Shown piece after piece: positions 52,597 through 62,109 of a stretch of DNA of 64,000 bases. This stretch comes from Leptolyngbya boryana PCC 6306. GTDB lineage: Bacteria; Cyanobacteriota; Cyanobacteriia; Leptolyngbyales; Leptolyngbyaceae. The stretch is from NCBI RefSeq assembly GCF_000353285.1, contig NZ_KB731324.1, forward strand, positions 4,606,577-4,670,576, read 5' to 3'. The position numbers and the translations under genes were made by a program. Position 1 is the stretch's first letter, and every line of letters starts with the position of its first letter. A model generated the notes under the pieces. It saw nothing but the letters and a program-made list of their open reading frames with translations, ran no database searches and was not told the DNA's origin.

Positions 52597-53448
52597 CTAA
52601 GCTGCTAACCGTCCTGCTGCTCCCCCCACCGCAGCAGGCAGTCCTAATAAGATCGTGTATCTCAACCAAAGCTGCCACGGATCATCGAAGTGCAGCTTTT
52701 GGAAAAATACTAGCATTAACATGGCAGCAAACAGAGAGACTAAATAAGCGGCGATCGTTTCTCCGAACGGGCGCTGAAACACCCCCTGATGCTGATATCG
52801 TTGAGCTTGCCGACCAAATCCTGCTGCGAACACAATGCAATAGGAAATCACCAAAGAAGCTGCCATCATTGCGAGTAACCAACCGCCTGTTGCTGCCGAA
52901 GCGAGCATCGGAATTTCATCGGTCGGCGCAATGTTAAATGCAATAATCAGCGCACCAATCAAAGTAGCTGAAATATCTGATAAAGTTGCACTGCCTTTTT
53001 TCGGGTTGGTATGGGTTTCCGATCGCGATTGATCTTTGCCCAAAAACTGATTTGCCAATGCGACCCCAAGCGTAAAAGGCACACTTTCATAAATCAGCTT
53101 TCCTAACGCTCCTGAAAGCGAGACATTGAAGGTAATTTCTTGCAAGAGAACTAGTGTCAAACCACTACACACAATCCCGATCGCCAAAGCTTCAACCGAA
53201 TCTTTCAAAGCATCAGAAGTGCGTGTCGTCGTATCATTCCTGAATCCTGATGTTTGGTTGAGAAGAAAGACAATTAAAAAGGTGAATCCCAGCGCAAAGA
53301 GCATTCTCAAAGGGCTAACATATGAGCCAATCCACCAAACTTCCATCGTATAAAGTAATGGAATTCCGAATAAGAAGCCGCCCGATGCACCCCGTACTAA
53401 ATCTGTAAGCTCGGTTTTCCACTGCTTCTCAACTTGCATCTTCAGCAT
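52597..53448 (-). CDS. TIGR02587 family membrane protein
   Basis: A 283-residue integral membrane protein with about seven hydrophobic segments, including LFGIPLLYTMEVWWIG and the C-terminal YTILLGLPAAVGGAAGRLAA. It belongs to TIGR02587 and is paired with TIGR02588 on the same strand, 9 bases apart. The two presumably form a membrane complex; no activity has been assigned that I know of. Confidence 0.85.
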   Translation of the reverse strand: MLKMQVEKQWKTELTDLVRGASGGFLFGIPLLYTMEVWWIGSYVSPLRMLFALGFTFLIVFLLNQTSGFRNDTTTRTSDALKDSVEALAIGIVCSGLTLVLLQEITFNVSLSGALGKLIYESVPFTLGVALANQFLGKDQSRSETHTNPKKGSATLSDISATLIGALIIAFNIAPTDEIPMLASAATGGWLLAMMAASLVISYCIVFAAGFGRQAQRYQHQGVFQRPFGETIAAYLVSLFAAMLMLVFFQKLHFDDPWQLWLRYTILLGLPAAVGGAAGRLAA

Positions 53449-53525
53449 GAGCCTTTTATCCGAAAGCGTTAGAATCTAAGCTAGTCGATTGAGCAGTTTA
53501 GTGTCATTCCTCTGCGGGTAGAACT

Positions 53526-53843
53526 ATGGTGATTGAATGGTTGAAAGTGAAAGTTCCGATCGAGCTAAGAGAAACTTATATTCAAAAAGATGCCGAGATT
53601 TGGACAGCGACACTTTCAAAGTATCCAGGCTATGTTGGAAAAGAAATCTGGTTGAATCCGCAGGATGAATCGGAATTAACCATGGTCATTCATTGGGAAA
53701 CAAAAGATGCGTGGAAGAATGTTCCGGCTTCGGTCTTAGAAGAGACTGAACAACGGTTTGTCAAAGCGATGGGACAAAGCTTCCCATTTTTAGAGCAAAA
53801 AGAATATCAGGTTCGTAAATTTAACGCACATTCCGTGAAGTAA
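53526..53843 (+). CDS. TIGR03792 family protein (ABM-like fold)
   Basis: A 105-residue protein matching the small, largely cyanobacterial TIGR03792 family, a dimeric alpha-beta-barrel (antibiotic-biosynthesis-monooxygenase-like) fold: MVIEWLKVKVPIELRETYI, then YPGYVGKEIWLNPQDESELTMVIHW and the C-terminal LEQKEYQVRKF. No catalytic residue is diagnostic and the function is unknown. A zinc-ribbon gene follows 14 bases downstream on the same strand. Confidence 0.8.
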   Translation: MVIEWLKVKVPIELRETYIQKDAEIWTATLSKYPGYVGKEIWLNPQDESELTMVIHWETKDAWKNVPASVLEETEQRFVKAMGQSFPFLEQKEYQVRKFNAHSVK

Positions 53844-53857
53844 AGCTACCGATAGTC

Positions 53858-54208
53858 ATGCCAAATTGTCCTCGTTGTGGTCAATCGATGCCCTCTAACG
53901 CGATCGCCTGTTCACGCTGTCGCACACCGCTCAAAGCCTATGGACATCCCGGTATTGTCCTACACCGTGCTACCGGAACTGAATCGCTGTGTAAAACCTG
54001 CATTTATGACGCAGATGATTCTTGTAACTATCCACAGCGCCCAGAGGCACGGGAATGTACCATGTACCACAACATTACCGTGCCGCTCCTGAGTACACCC
54101 ACTCGATATGAGATGCAGCCCGGAGTCTGGCTTCGTCGTAATGCGGGTTGGATCGCATTAATTGCGTTAATCGTTTTAAGTCTCGGTTTGGTTTTGGCAA
54201 AACGTTAG
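53858..54208 (+). CDS. Zinc-ribbon, tail-anchored membrane protein
   Basis: A 116-residue protein with an N-terminal zinc ribbon (CPRCGQSMPSNAIACSRC, two C-x-x-C pairs), a second Cys cluster (LCKTCIYDADDSCNYP) and a single C-terminal TM helix (GWIALIALIVLSLGLVLA). The second cluster could hold another metal. The ribbon faces the cytoplasm if it is tail-anchored. Function unknown; probably transcribed with the upstream TIGR03792 gene. Confidence 0.75.
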   Translation: MPNCPRCGQSMPSNAIACSRCRTPLKAYGHPGIVLHRATGTESLCKTCIYDADDSCNYPQRPEARECTMYHNITVPLLSTPTRYEMQPGVWLRRNAGWIALIALIVLSLGLVLAKR

Positions 54209-54213
54209 ACAGG

Positions 54214-54891
54214 TTAGACAAAGTGATAAGGCGGTAACGCCTCACCTAAACCCAATTCCCAATGCGGATACTGCTGCTGCCATTCATCCAAATGCTGATA
54301 TAACTCCATCTCTTCTTGCTTATTTACTAATAAATAGAGTTTCTCCACTCCATCAGACCCCGCCTTCAGCATCGTATCGGGATAAATCTGTTCGATCTCA
54401 GTCAGAATTCGTTGAAATTCCTGCCGCTGCAATTCCTGCTGATCGAGTTGTAACTGGAAATGCTGTCGCTTCGCCTCAAAATACTCTCGTCCCTTTAGTT
54501 TGCCGTTCATCTCTGGATCATTCGGTAACTCGATCTCGATCGGCGTTAATTTCAATCGATACTCTGCTTTTCCTTCAAGCTGATTCAGCTTGTCTAAATA
54601 TTGGGTTGCATTCTTTGATAAGTGTTTGAGTAAGCGATCGCGCGATAAAAACTGCGTCCCAAATCGCAGCGGGAGAATTGTCACCTGCCAAAACAAATCG
54701 CAGATCACGCGATCGTGCGTCAAAACAGCTTGGACTAATTGCGTATCATCCTTCTCGATCGTCTCAAACTCGAAATCTGGTTCTACTAAAGCAGACAAAC
54801 CCTGAATCGTAATGATTTCCAGTCTTCCGGCGATCCCTTCACTCAACTGTAGGGACGAACTTGGTGTTTTAAAGAAAGCGTAGGTATACAT
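54214..54891 (-). CDS. GvpL/GvpF family gas vesicle protein, orphan
   Basis: A protein of about 225 residues matching the gas vesicle GvpL/GvpF family: MYTYAFFKTP, then the ferredoxin-like repeat, the LTHDRVICDLFWQVTILPLRFGT signature, and the tail KLYLLVNKQEEMELYQHLDEW. I start at the ATG at 54891 because MYTYAF is the usual N-terminus; the frame extends 22 codons further. No gvpA, gvpN or other gas vesicle gene is in the window, so the protein may act outside gas vesicles or with genes elsewhere. Confidence 0.82.
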   Translation of the reverse strand: MYTYAFFKTPSSSLQLSEGIAGRLEIITIQGLSALVEPDFEFETIEKDDTQLVQAVLTHDRVICDLFWQVTILPLRFGTQFLSRDRLLKHLSKNATQYLDKLNQLEGKAEYRLKLTPIEIELPNDPEMNGKLKGREYFEAKRQHFQLQLDQQELQRQEFQRILTEIEQIYPDTMLKAGSDGVEKLYLLVNKQEEMELYQHLDEWQQQYPHWELGLGEALPPYHFV

Positions 54892-55076
54892 TGCGAGGCT
54901 TGATCGATGCTCCATCCTGAGTCTATGCGATCGACAAAGAATCCCACGGAAGTGCATACGAAAATTTGAAAATTAGGATGCGGCTTGAAATTTACAAAAG
55001 ATGCTACAACTCTAAAATTAAAAATTCCGTAAAGATACGGATGTAGATCGGCAGAGCCACCCTTTCTCAGTGTTGA

Positions 55077-55817
55077 ATGAATTGGATAAACAGGAAAATC
55101 GTACCTGTGGCAGATAAAGCGGGACGGAGAAATATGCGGTATGTTCTTTTGATCGGGCTAGCATCAGCTGTTTTTTTGCTCAGTGCACCATTTGCCGGAG
55201 CAAGTACCCGCTCTAACGCACCCATTGAGGATGAAACGCGTGATTATTGGCGAGAAGCGCATCGATTGACCCAAGACCAAGTCAGATTGCTCGATCGTGT
55301 GGAACGCTCTGCAGCGACTCCCGAAGCAACGCGTCTCAAAACGATCGGTGGACAAATTTTGCTCCATATTTCTGCGGTTGAGCGCTTTCTCAAATCCAAT
55401 TATCCCAAGCCGGATTTCCTTTGCTCACCCCCTGCAGAACTTGGAGAAGTCGCAGGAACCGACGGCGCAAGCTTAGAACAAGTGCAAGTATATTGCGCGC
55501 TGCACCAATCGACGCATGACTTCACGACAATGCGATCGCAAGTCGATCGTCAAGCAAAGCTCATGAGCGCTCCCGTCGTCACCGCGAAAGTGACTCAACC
55601 TCTCAATCCTCGGACGATGAAGACCGGGCTATCTCCATCTGCACCCAGTCCTTCCACAGGATCAGTCACGACAAAGGGCGAAGTTCTCAGTCTAGTGCAC
55701 TCGTCGCGGCAGCGATTAGCCCAAGTGCAGCCCGCATTCCCCGAGGCATTACAGTTCTCGATCGTGCCTAGCCCGGCAAATTTCTCCCCTCAATCTGCCG
55801 ATTCGCGATCGCGCTAA
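55077..55817 (+). CDS. Secreted or periplasmic protein of unknown function
   Basis: A 246-residue protein with an N-terminal signal sequence (residues ~21-43, RYVLLIGLASAVFLLSAPF, then AGAS as a cleavage site), a helical middle region (DYWREAHRLTQDQVRLLDRVER, with Cys in DFLCSPPAEL and VYCALH that may form a disulfide) and a Ser/Pro-rich tail. I do not recognise the family. An ATG at 55134, with GGAGA just upstream, would give a shorter signal peptide and is a good alternative start. Confidence 0.6.
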   Translation: MNWINRKIVPVADKAGRRNMRYVLLIGLASAVFLLSAPFAGASTRSNAPIEDETRDYWREAHRLTQDQVRLLDRVERSAATPEATRLKTIGGQILLHISAVERFLKSNYPKPDFLCSPPAELGEVAGTDGASLEQVQVYCALHQSTHDFTTMRSQVDRQAKLMSAPVVTAKVTQPLNPRTMKTGLSPSAPSPSTGSVTTKGEVLSLVHSSRQRLAQVQPAFPEALQFSIVPSPANFSPQSADSRSR

Positions 55818-55982
55818 TGTTTCAGAATGTTTCAACCTGTGAAGCCAATCGCTGAACCGTTCAGATAGCGTAGTAAATTGGGGAAAATTGACCATCGTGT
55901 GGCAAATCTGGCATCATCCGCTCTTGCATTTGATCGCCACACTGAGTCCGTTAATTTTCAAAATAAAGGGAAAAGAACAATC

Positions 55983-56225
55983 ATGGTTCAACGTGGTTCT
56001 AAAGTCCGCATTTTGCGCAAAGAGTCCTACTGGTATCGCGACATCGGCACAGTTGCGTCGATCGACCAAAGCGGTATCAAATATCCAGTGATCGTCCGTT
56101 TTGACAAGGTGAACTATACCGGATACAGCGGTACTGCCAGCGGTGTCAATACCAACAACTTCGCCCTTAGCGAACTTGAAGAAGTCGAAGCACCCAAGAA
56201 AGCTCCTAAAGCTGCGGCAAAATAA
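55983..56225 (+). CDS. psaE: Photosystem I reaction center subunit IV
   Basis: PsaE is a stromal-side subunit of photosystem I that helps ferredoxin docking and cyclic electron flow. The SH3-like protein of 80 residues starts [18 protein letters not shown] and contains [19 protein letters not shown] and [18 protein letters not shown], with an Ala/Lys/Pro-rich tail. The open frame begins at 55878, but the family N-terminus fixes the ATG at 55983. A strong intrinsic terminator follows at 56268-56310. Confidence 0.97.
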   Translation: MVQRGSKVRILRKESYWYRDIGTVASIDQSGIKYPVIVRFDKVNYTGYSGTASGVNTNNFALSELEEVEAPKKAPKAAAK

Positions 56226-56267
56226 GCAAAGGGCGAGAAATCGCGGCTTTGTAATTGATACAATAAA

Positions 56268-56310
56268 TCGGGCAAGAACGTTTCTTCTGTTTGTTCTTGC
56301 CCGATTTTTT
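56268..56310 (+). terminator. Intrinsic terminator of psaE
   Basis: TCGGGCAAGAAC (56268-56279) pairs exactly with GTTCTTGCCCGA (56293-56304) and is followed by six T. It ends the psaE transcript 42 bases after the stop and lies just upstream of the mutM start. Confidence 0.88.
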
Positions 56311-56328
56311 ATTCCCCGTGAGTTTTCT

Positions 56329-57186
56329 GTGCCAGAACTGCCTGAAGTCGAAACTGTGCGATTAGGACTCAATCAGGTGACGCTCCATCAACCGATCCAA
56401 GGCGGAGCCGTTTTACTCGATCGCACGATCGCTCATCCTTCATCGTCTGAATTCATCGACGGTCTGATCGGATTATCCATCCGAGAATGGCATCGCTACG
56501 GAAAATATCTGCTTGCCAAACTCGATCCGGTCGGTTGGTTAGGCGTGCATTTGCGAATGACCGGGCAGCTTTTGTGGATGAATCAAGCTGAACCGTTACA
56601 GAAACACACGCGCGTGAGATTCTTTTTTGAGCACGATCGAGAATTACGCTTTGTCGATCAGCGCACGTTTGGGCAAATCTGGCATGTCATCGGGGAACAA
56701 GACCCCAAAACCATCATCACAGGCTTGCAACGATTGGGTCACGAACCCTTTTCGGCGGAATTTTCAGACGAGTACTTTTACGCGCAGTTGCAGGGACGAA
56801 AACGCTCAATTAAAACAGCTCTACTCGATCAAATGCTTGTCGCAGGAGTCGGCAATATCTACGCCGATGAAGCCTTATTTTTAAGTGGAATTCACCCAGA
56901 AACGCTCTGTGCTGATCTCGATCCTGAGCAAGCCCAACGACTGCGAGCCAACGTGATCCGAGTGCTCACAGATAGCATTGCCGCGCGCGGCACGAGTTTT
57001 AGTGACTTTCGAGATGTATCGGGTGTGAATGGTAACTATGGCGGCATCGCTTGGGTATATGGGCGAGAGGGCGATCGCTGCCGAACCTGTGAAACCCCAA
57101 TCGAGCGAGTCAAATTAGCCGGGAGATCGGCACATTTTTGTCCGAACTGCCAGCCGCCGTTTTCTCAGGCGGTTCGCAAACCGTAA
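56329..57186 (+). CDS. mutM: Formamidopyrimidine-DNA glycosylase
   Basis: MutM (Fpg) removes oxidised purines such as 8-oxoguanine and nicks the DNA by beta,delta-elimination. The frame is open from 56143, overlapping psaE, but the enzyme must begin M-PELPEVE because the catalytic Pro is residue 2; a GTG at 56329 provides exactly that, giving 285 residues. The helix-two-turn-helix (LLDQMLVAGVGNIYADEALF) and the C-terminal zinc finger (CRTCETPIERVKLAGRSAHF, CPNC) are complete. It starts after the psaE terminator. Confidence 0.95.
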   Translation: MPELPEVETVRLGLNQVTLHQPIQGGAVLLDRTIAHPSSSEFIDGLIGLSIREWHRYGKYLLAKLDPVGWLGVHLRMTGQLLWMNQAEPLQKHTRVRFFFEHDRELRFVDQRTFGQIWHVIGEQDPKTIITGLQRLGHEPFSAEFSDEYFYAQLQGRKRSIKTALLDQMLVAGVGNIYADEALFLSGIHPETLCADLDPEQAQRLRANVIRVLTDSIAARGTSFSDFRDVSGVNGNYGGIAWVYGREGDRCRTCETPIERVKLAGRSAHFCPNCQPPFSQAVRKP

Positions 57187-57390
57187 CGATGATTCACAAA
57201 AGCGGTAAATCTTTGTAGAGAAGCGATGTTGCTTTTTTGGCTTGCGCTATGCTGAAGCGATCGTAAAATCGGAAAGATTTTCTATTTTGCGATGAATTTA
57301 GAATTCGAGCTTAGAAAAATGCCGAATTCTGATATCCTATAAAACCTGTAATCGGCAAACTCCGTTCCTTTCAAAAGCTGATCTTAATTA

Positions 57391-58191
57391 ATGGCGCGTA
57401 TCATCGTAATTACCTCCGGAAAAGGTGGAGTCGGCAAAACCACCACAACTGCCAATCTCGGCATGGCACTTGCAAAACGGCGACGCAAAGTGGCGGTCAT
57501 TGATGCTGACTTTGGGTTGAGAAATCTAGACTTGTTACTGGGACTGGAAAATCGGGTTGTCTATACTGCGGTCGAAGTTTTGGCAGGTCAATGCCGCCTC
57601 GAACAAGCCTTAGTCAAAGATAAACGCTTTCAGAATTTGGTCTTACTTCCGGCGGCTCAAAACCGCACCAAAGAAGCCGTGACTCCGGATCAAATGCGGC
57701 AACTGGTGAATGCATTAGCACGGGTGTATGAATATATCTTGATCGACTGTCCCGCTGGGATTGAAATGGGATTCCAAAACGCGATCGCGGCTGCGCGTGA
57801 AGCAATTATTGTTACGACCCCGGAAATTGCGGCGGTTCGAGATGGCGATCGCGTGATTGGACTGCTCGAAGCGAGTGGCATCAAACGGATTAACCTCATT
57901 GTCAACCGGATCAGACCAGGCATGGTACAAGCCAACGACATGATGTCAGTCGAAGACGTGCAGGAAATTCTGGCAGTGCAATTGTTAGGCGTCGTCCCAG
58001 ATGATGAAAAAGTGATCGTCTCAACGAATAAAGGTGAGCCGCTGGTATTATCAGAAACACCCTCACAGGCAGCGACTGCTTTTGACAATATTGTGCGTCG
58101 TCTGGAGGGAGAACGAGTACCCTTGATGAGTCTCGAAGCTCCACCCGAAGGCTTCTTTTCACGTCTCTTCGGTAAATTTAAGAAAAAATAG
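57391..58191 (+). CDS. minD: Septum site-determining protein MinD
   Basis: MinD is a membrane-associated ATPase that, with MinC and MinE, places the division septum at mid-cell. The 266 residues show the deviant Walker A KGGVGKTTTTANLG, the IDADFGLRNLDLLLG segment, DCPAGIEMGFQNA, and the C-terminal amphipathic membrane-targeting helix FFSRLFGKFKKK. minE follows at 53 bases. minC, which is upstream of minD in many cyanobacteria, is not here; mutM occupies that place. Confidence 0.97.
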   Translation: MARIIVITSGKGGVGKTTTTANLGMALAKRRRKVAVIDADFGLRNLDLLLGLENRVVYTAVEVLAGQCRLEQALVKDKRFQNLVLLPAAQNRTKEAVTPDQMRQLVNALARVYEYILIDCPAGIEMGFQNAIAAAREAIIVTTPEIAAVRDGDRVIGLLEASGIKRINLIVNRIRPGMVQANDMMSVEDVQEILAVQLLGVVPDDEKVIVSTNKGEPLVLSETPSQAATAFDNIVRRLEGERVPLMSLEAPPEGFFSRLFGKFKKK

Positions 58192-58244
58192 TGCCTGTGT
58201 TTTGGGCCGTCCTTGTTCGCTTATCCCGTTTGCATCTTTAGCCA

Positions 58245-58640
58245 ATGATCACCGAATTTCTAGAACGAATATTTCCTCGCGGGTTCGACAATAGCCGCAA
58301 TGATGTCAAACGGCGATTGAAGCTAGTCCTCGCCCACGATCGAGCAGATTTGCCGCCGCATTTAGTTGAAGAATTACGTAAGGAAATTCTAGATGTCGTT
58401 TCGCGATATGTGGAATTGGATGAGGGTACGGAGTTCCAACTCGAAAATCATCAGCGATCGACTTCGCTAATCGCAAATTTGCCGATTCGTCGAATTCGTC
58501 CTATTCCAGATCCGACTCCCGAAGAAATGGCAATGGCTGTTCCAGATTTGACGCTGACTGAAGCAACGTTAACTGAAGAAGACTCTGATCATAAGCAACT
58601 CGATTTGCTCAAGCCTGAGAATGAAGCAAATAACGGGTAA
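58245..58640 (+). CDS. minE: Cell division topological specificity factor MinE
   Basis: MinE stimulates MinD ATPase and drives its oscillation. The 131-residue protein has the family core [36 protein letters not shown] (anti-MinCD and topological-specificity regions) and an acidic C-terminal extension, longer than in E. coli (88 residues) but usual for cyanobacteria. Its last 20 bases overlap the start of aroE, so translation of the two is probably linked. Confidence 0.94.
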   Translation: MITEFLERIFPRGFDNSRNDVKRRLKLVLAHDRADLPPHLVEELRKEILDVVSRYVELDEGTEFQLENHQRSTSLIANLPIRRIRPIPDPTPEEMAMAVPDLTLTEATLTEEDSDHKQLDLLKPENEANNG

Positions 58641-59463
58641 AACGAAACTTCTGGGGGTGATTGGCGATCCGATCGAGCATTCTCTCTCCCCAATCATGCA
58701 CAATGCTGCGATCGAGAAGATGGGCTTAGATTTTATCTATGTTCCATTTCGAGTTCGAGATTTGAAACCTGCGATCGCAGGTTTTGCCGCGATCGATTTG
58801 CAAGGGTTTAGTATTACGATTCCGCACAAGCAGGCAATCATTCCTCTGCTGTCTGAAATTACGGATGCAGCCAAAGCCATTGGTGCAGTCAATACCGTGT
58901 GGAAAGGGGAATCGGGCTGGATTGGAACGAATACCGATATCACGGGGTTTCTTGCGCCATTGCGATCTCACGCCCCCTCGGTTGCAGTTGTCCTAGGAAA
59001 TGGAGGTGCGGCGCGGGCAGTTGTTGCCGGATGTGCTGAGTTAGGATGTTCTGAAATTCATGTAGTGGGACGCAGTAAACTTCAGGAATTTCAGGCAGCT
59101 TGGAACTTAAGCGCTTTGAAGACGCACACTTGGGATCAGCTTTCTGATCTGTTGCCTCATGCCGATTTGATTGTCAATACAACGCCGATCGGCATGTCGC
59201 CGAATTTTGATGATTCTCCCATCACGGATCACCAAGCAGAACGGATTCAAGAAAATGCGATCGCATATGATCTCATCTATGTGCCGAATCCGACGCGATT
59301 TTTAAAACAGGCACAGCAACAGGGAGCAACCGCGATCGACGGATTAGAGATGCTCGTTCAGCAAGGTGCAGCAGCATTGAAAATCTGGACTCAGCAAGAG
59401 GTTCCAGTCGAGGTGATGCGACAAGCTTTACAGAACCATTTGGGGTTAGCTCATTCAAGCTAG
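58621..59463 (+). CDS. aroE: Shikimate dehydrogenase
   Basis: AroE reduces 3-dehydroshikimate to shikimate with NADPH. The 280-residue enzyme has the substrate-binding [16 protein letters not shown], the catalytic Lys and Asn/Asp in [10 protein letters not shown] and NTDITGFL, and the NADP-binding [13 protein letters not shown]. The ATG at 58621 lies inside the end of minE (20-base overlap), an unusual partnership of a division gene with aromatic amino acid synthesis. Confidence 0.95.
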   Translation: MKQITGKTKLLGVIGDPIEHSLSPIMHNAAIEKMGLDFIYVPFRVRDLKPAIAGFAAIDLQGFSITIPHKQAIIPLLSEITDAAKAIGAVNTVWKGESGWIGTNTDITGFLAPLRSHAPSVAVVLGNGGAARAVVAGCAELGCSEIHVVGRSKLQEFQAAWNLSALKTHTWDQLSDLLPHADLIVNTTPIGMSPNFDDSPITDHQAERIQENAIAYDLIYVPNPTRFLKQAQQQGATAIDGLEMLVQQGAAALKIWTQQEVPVEVMRQALQNHLGLAHSS

Positions 59464-59477
59464 AGACTGCGATTAAC

Positions 59478-59501
59478 GCGCTCAATCCGTGAATTGAGCG
59501 C
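59478..59501. terminator. Hairpin between convergent aroE and relA
   Basis: GCGCTCAAT (59478-59486) pairs with ATTGAGCGC (59493-59501) around a six-base loop, placed between the two convergent stops. It could serve as a bidirectional terminator, though no T-run is present on either side. Confidence 0.55.
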
Positions 59502-59515
59502 AGTTGAATCCCCAA

Positions 59516-61762
59516 CTAAGCTTCTTCTAGCTGGCTCACACGTCGCATATTCAGCACGTCTGTCATTTTCTTAATCTGAGCAAACGTGCGTTCAAGCTGA
59601 GCATGATCACAAATATCAATACCCAAATCAATTACCGCCGTTTGATCCGGGAAGGTTTTGACTTGGGCATTGCGGACGTTGATATTGTTATCCGTTAAGC
59701 GAGACAGAATATCTTTGAGGACTCCAACGCGATCGATGACTTCAATTTGAATATCAATCGGATAAGTTTGAGCGCGTCCTTTCGCAGGTTCGACTGGATT
59801 CCAACTCAGCGGCACTAAGCGATCACCCGGAATCGAATCCACGTTCGGACAGCCTTGACGGTGAATGGAAATCCCGCGATTACTACGAGTGACCACGCCA
59901 ATAATCGGCTCTCCAGGAATTGGGTTACAACATCCCGCCATATGGTGCAGTAGATCTTCAACACCTGCGATCGGATGTTTTGTCGTGGGAGCCGGAAGCG
60001 ATCGCGGCGCAGACGGGAGCGGAATCACACCACTATTCAAGCTATCCGAGGGGGCAGGAGCGGGATTAGCCAGAGACTGCTGAGCTTTGACGGCATCGCG
60101 AATCCGGTTGAGTGCCAGGTTGAGAGTGATTTCGCCATAACCGACTGCGGCAACGAAATCCTCAACATTGTGATAGTTACATCGCTCAGCCGCTGTCAGC
60201 ATCGGAGCCGATTTCATTAAAGCTTCAAAGCCATTTTTGCCGAGTTCTTTCTCCAGCATTTCTCGACCGCGCAAGACATTCTCATCATGATGCGATCGCT
60301 TATAAGCCTGCCGAATTCGATTTCTTGCGCCTGCTGTCACGACAAAATTCAACCAATCCAAACTAGGACGGGCATTCTTTTGCGTGATGATTTCAACAAT
60401 ATCGCCCATTTGCAGCGGGGTATCGAGTTGAACCATCCGACCATTGACTCTTGCACCTGCACAGTGATTTCCCACTTCGGTGTGAATCCGATACGCAAAA
60501 TCTACCGGAGTCGATCGTGGACTGAGTGAAACAACCTCACCTTTGGGCGTGAAGACAAAGACATCGCCATCAAATAAATTGTCTTTGATGCCATCGAGAT
60601 ATTCTTGAGCGTCTTTGAGGTCTTTTTGCCAATCGAGTAGCTGACGCAGCCAGGTAAACTTCTCGTCGGTTTTCGTCAGTTGGGACGTAGAGCCACCCGA
60701 CTCTTTATATTTCCAGTGAGCCGCGATCCCATATTCCGCAACATGATGCATTTCTAGGGTGCGGATCTGAACTTCTAAAGGCTGACCCGTTTCACCAATC
60801 ACAACCGTATGCAACGATTGATATCGGTTCGGTTTGGGTAGACCAATGTAATCTTTGAAGCGTCCAGGAATCGGACGAAATGTGTCATGTACGATCGCGA
60901 GGGCACGATAACATTCATCATTGCTCTCGACAATGATCCGAATTGCAGCGACATCATAAATTTCGTCATAGCCTTTTTGCTGACGCTGCATCTTTTGATA
61001 AATGCCGTACAAGTGTTTCGGTCGTCCGCTCACTTCGACACAGCGCACACCCACTTCTTCCAGTCGTTTCTTAAATGCGGCTGCAACTTCACTCAGGCGA
61101 GATTCACGATCGGCTCGTTTCTCGGATACTAATTGCTGGATTTCTCGATAGCCCTCAGTTTCAAGATACTTAAAGGCGAGATCTTCGAGTTCCCACTTGA
61201 TGTTCCCAATCCCCAATCGATTCGCGAGCGGTGCAAAGATTTCGCGAGTTTCGAGGGAGATGCGGCGTTGCTTCTCCGGAGCAAGATGTTCGAGCGTCCG
61301 CATATTGTGTAAGCGATCGGCAAGCTTCACCACAATCACGCGAATGTCTTGCGCCATAGCTAAGAACATGCGGCGGAAATTTTCAGCTTGTCGCTCTGTT
61401 TTACTAGAAATATTGAGTTTTGAAAGCTTGGTTACGCCTTCGACCAAACATCGCACTTCTGAGCCAAAGCGTTCTTCAATTTCTTCGACGGTAACGTCTG
61501 TGTCTTCAACGACATCATGAAGAAAGCCCGCTGCAATCATGACGCCACTGCCACCGAGATCCCGGAGAATCCCTGCTACCGCAACTGGATGAGCAATATA
61601 AGGTTCTCCAGAAGCGCGGGTTTGCCCTTCGTGTAGTTTGTAGGCAAACTCGAACGCGCGGCAAACTAGACTCGGATCGTCGTCTGAAGGGTCGAGAAAA
61701 CACTCCCGTAACCAATCCGGTAAAGCAAAATCAATGGTGGGTAGAGATGCCGCTACATTCAT
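59516..61762 (-). CDS. relA: Bifunctional (p)ppGpp synthetase/hydrolase RelA/SpoT
   Basis: The 748-residue enzyme sets the level of the alarmone (p)ppGpp. Domains in order: HD hydrolase (AAGFLHDVVEDTDVT and LADRLHNMRTL, intact, so hydrolysis is likely), synthetase with YGIYQKMQRQQKGYDEIYDVAAIRI and the catalytic RYQSLHT region, TGS (GDVFVFTPKGEVVSL), a CC/ZBD-like Cys region (HHMAGCCNPIPGEP) and a C-terminal ACT domain. Cyanobacteria usually have a single such Rel/Spo enzyme, which fits. It is convergent with aroE. Confidence 0.96.
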   Translation of the reverse strand: MNVAASLPTIDFALPDWLRECFLDPSDDDPSLVCRAFEFAYKLHEGQTRASGEPYIAHPVAVAGILRDLGGSGVMIAAGFLHDVVEDTDVTVEEIEERFGSEVRCLVEGVTKLSKLNISSKTERQAENFRRMFLAMAQDIRVIVVKLADRLHNMRTLEHLAPEKQRRISLETREIFAPLANRLGIGNIKWELEDLAFKYLETEGYREIQQLVSEKRADRESRLSEVAAAFKKRLEEVGVRCVEVSGRPKHLYGIYQKMQRQQKGYDEIYDVAAIRIIVESNDECYRALAIVHDTFRPIPGRFKDYIGLPKPNRYQSLHTVVIGETGQPLEVQIRTLEMHHVAEYGIAAHWKYKESGGSTSQLTKTDEKFTWLRQLLDWQKDLKDAQEYLDGIKDNLFDGDVFVFTPKGEVVSLSPRSTPVDFAYRIHTEVGNHCAGARVNGRMVQLDTPLQMGDIVEIITQKNARPSLDWLNFVVTAGARNRIRQAYKRSHHDENVLRGREMLEKELGKNGFEALMKSAPMLTAAERCNYHNVEDFVAAVGYGEITLNLALNRIRDAVKAQQSLANPAPAPSDSLNSGVIPLPSAPRSLPAPTTKHPIAGVEDLLHHMAGCCNPIPGEPIIGVVTRSNRGISIHRQGCPNVDSIPGDRLVPLSWNPVEPAKGRAQTYPIDIQIEVIDRVGVLKDILSRLTDNNINVRNAQVKTFPDQTAVIDLGIDICDHAQLERTFAQIKKMTDVLNMRRVSQLEEA

Positions 61763-62109
61763 GTGTTTCGCGTGACTAGAGTGCAGTTTCAGATTGTGAA
61801 TTTATGAAATTGAATAAAACGTATCGTCCTATACAAAGTTTAGAAGTAATAGAGAAAGAGTCTAGCATGAGGAACCTGCCCATCTGCTAGACAACAAAGT
61901 TAAAATGAGCAATCGATAAACTGTAAAACAGCCTGTTCAAGTCACTTGGACTTGAAGAAGTTGTTCAGAGATCGATGCCGGAGGAAGATTGAGAGTCTGC
62001 CTTAAACTTGGTTAAGACGATCGCACGTACCGTTCATTTTATCAATGGCGATACGTTTCTTCCCAAAGATCCTCGCTAGAATTGAAAATTTTTGATCGAA
62101 TCTAACCCA
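61763..62109. other. Structured gene-free spacer between relA and the PatD-like gene
   Basis: No ORF of note. Three stem-loops are visible: GTCTAGCA/TGCTAGAC at 61860-61892, TTCAAGTC/GACTTGAA at 61936-61956, and CGTA-C-CG/CG-A-TACG around 62027-62056. They could be part of a small RNA or the relA 5' leader (which would read on the minus strand). No known RNA family was recognised. Confidence 0.4.

Noticed and set aside
56143-56328. Long N-terminal extension of mutM
   Set aside because: It overlaps psaE and its terminator, and Fpg needs Pro as residue 2, which fixes the GTG at 56329.
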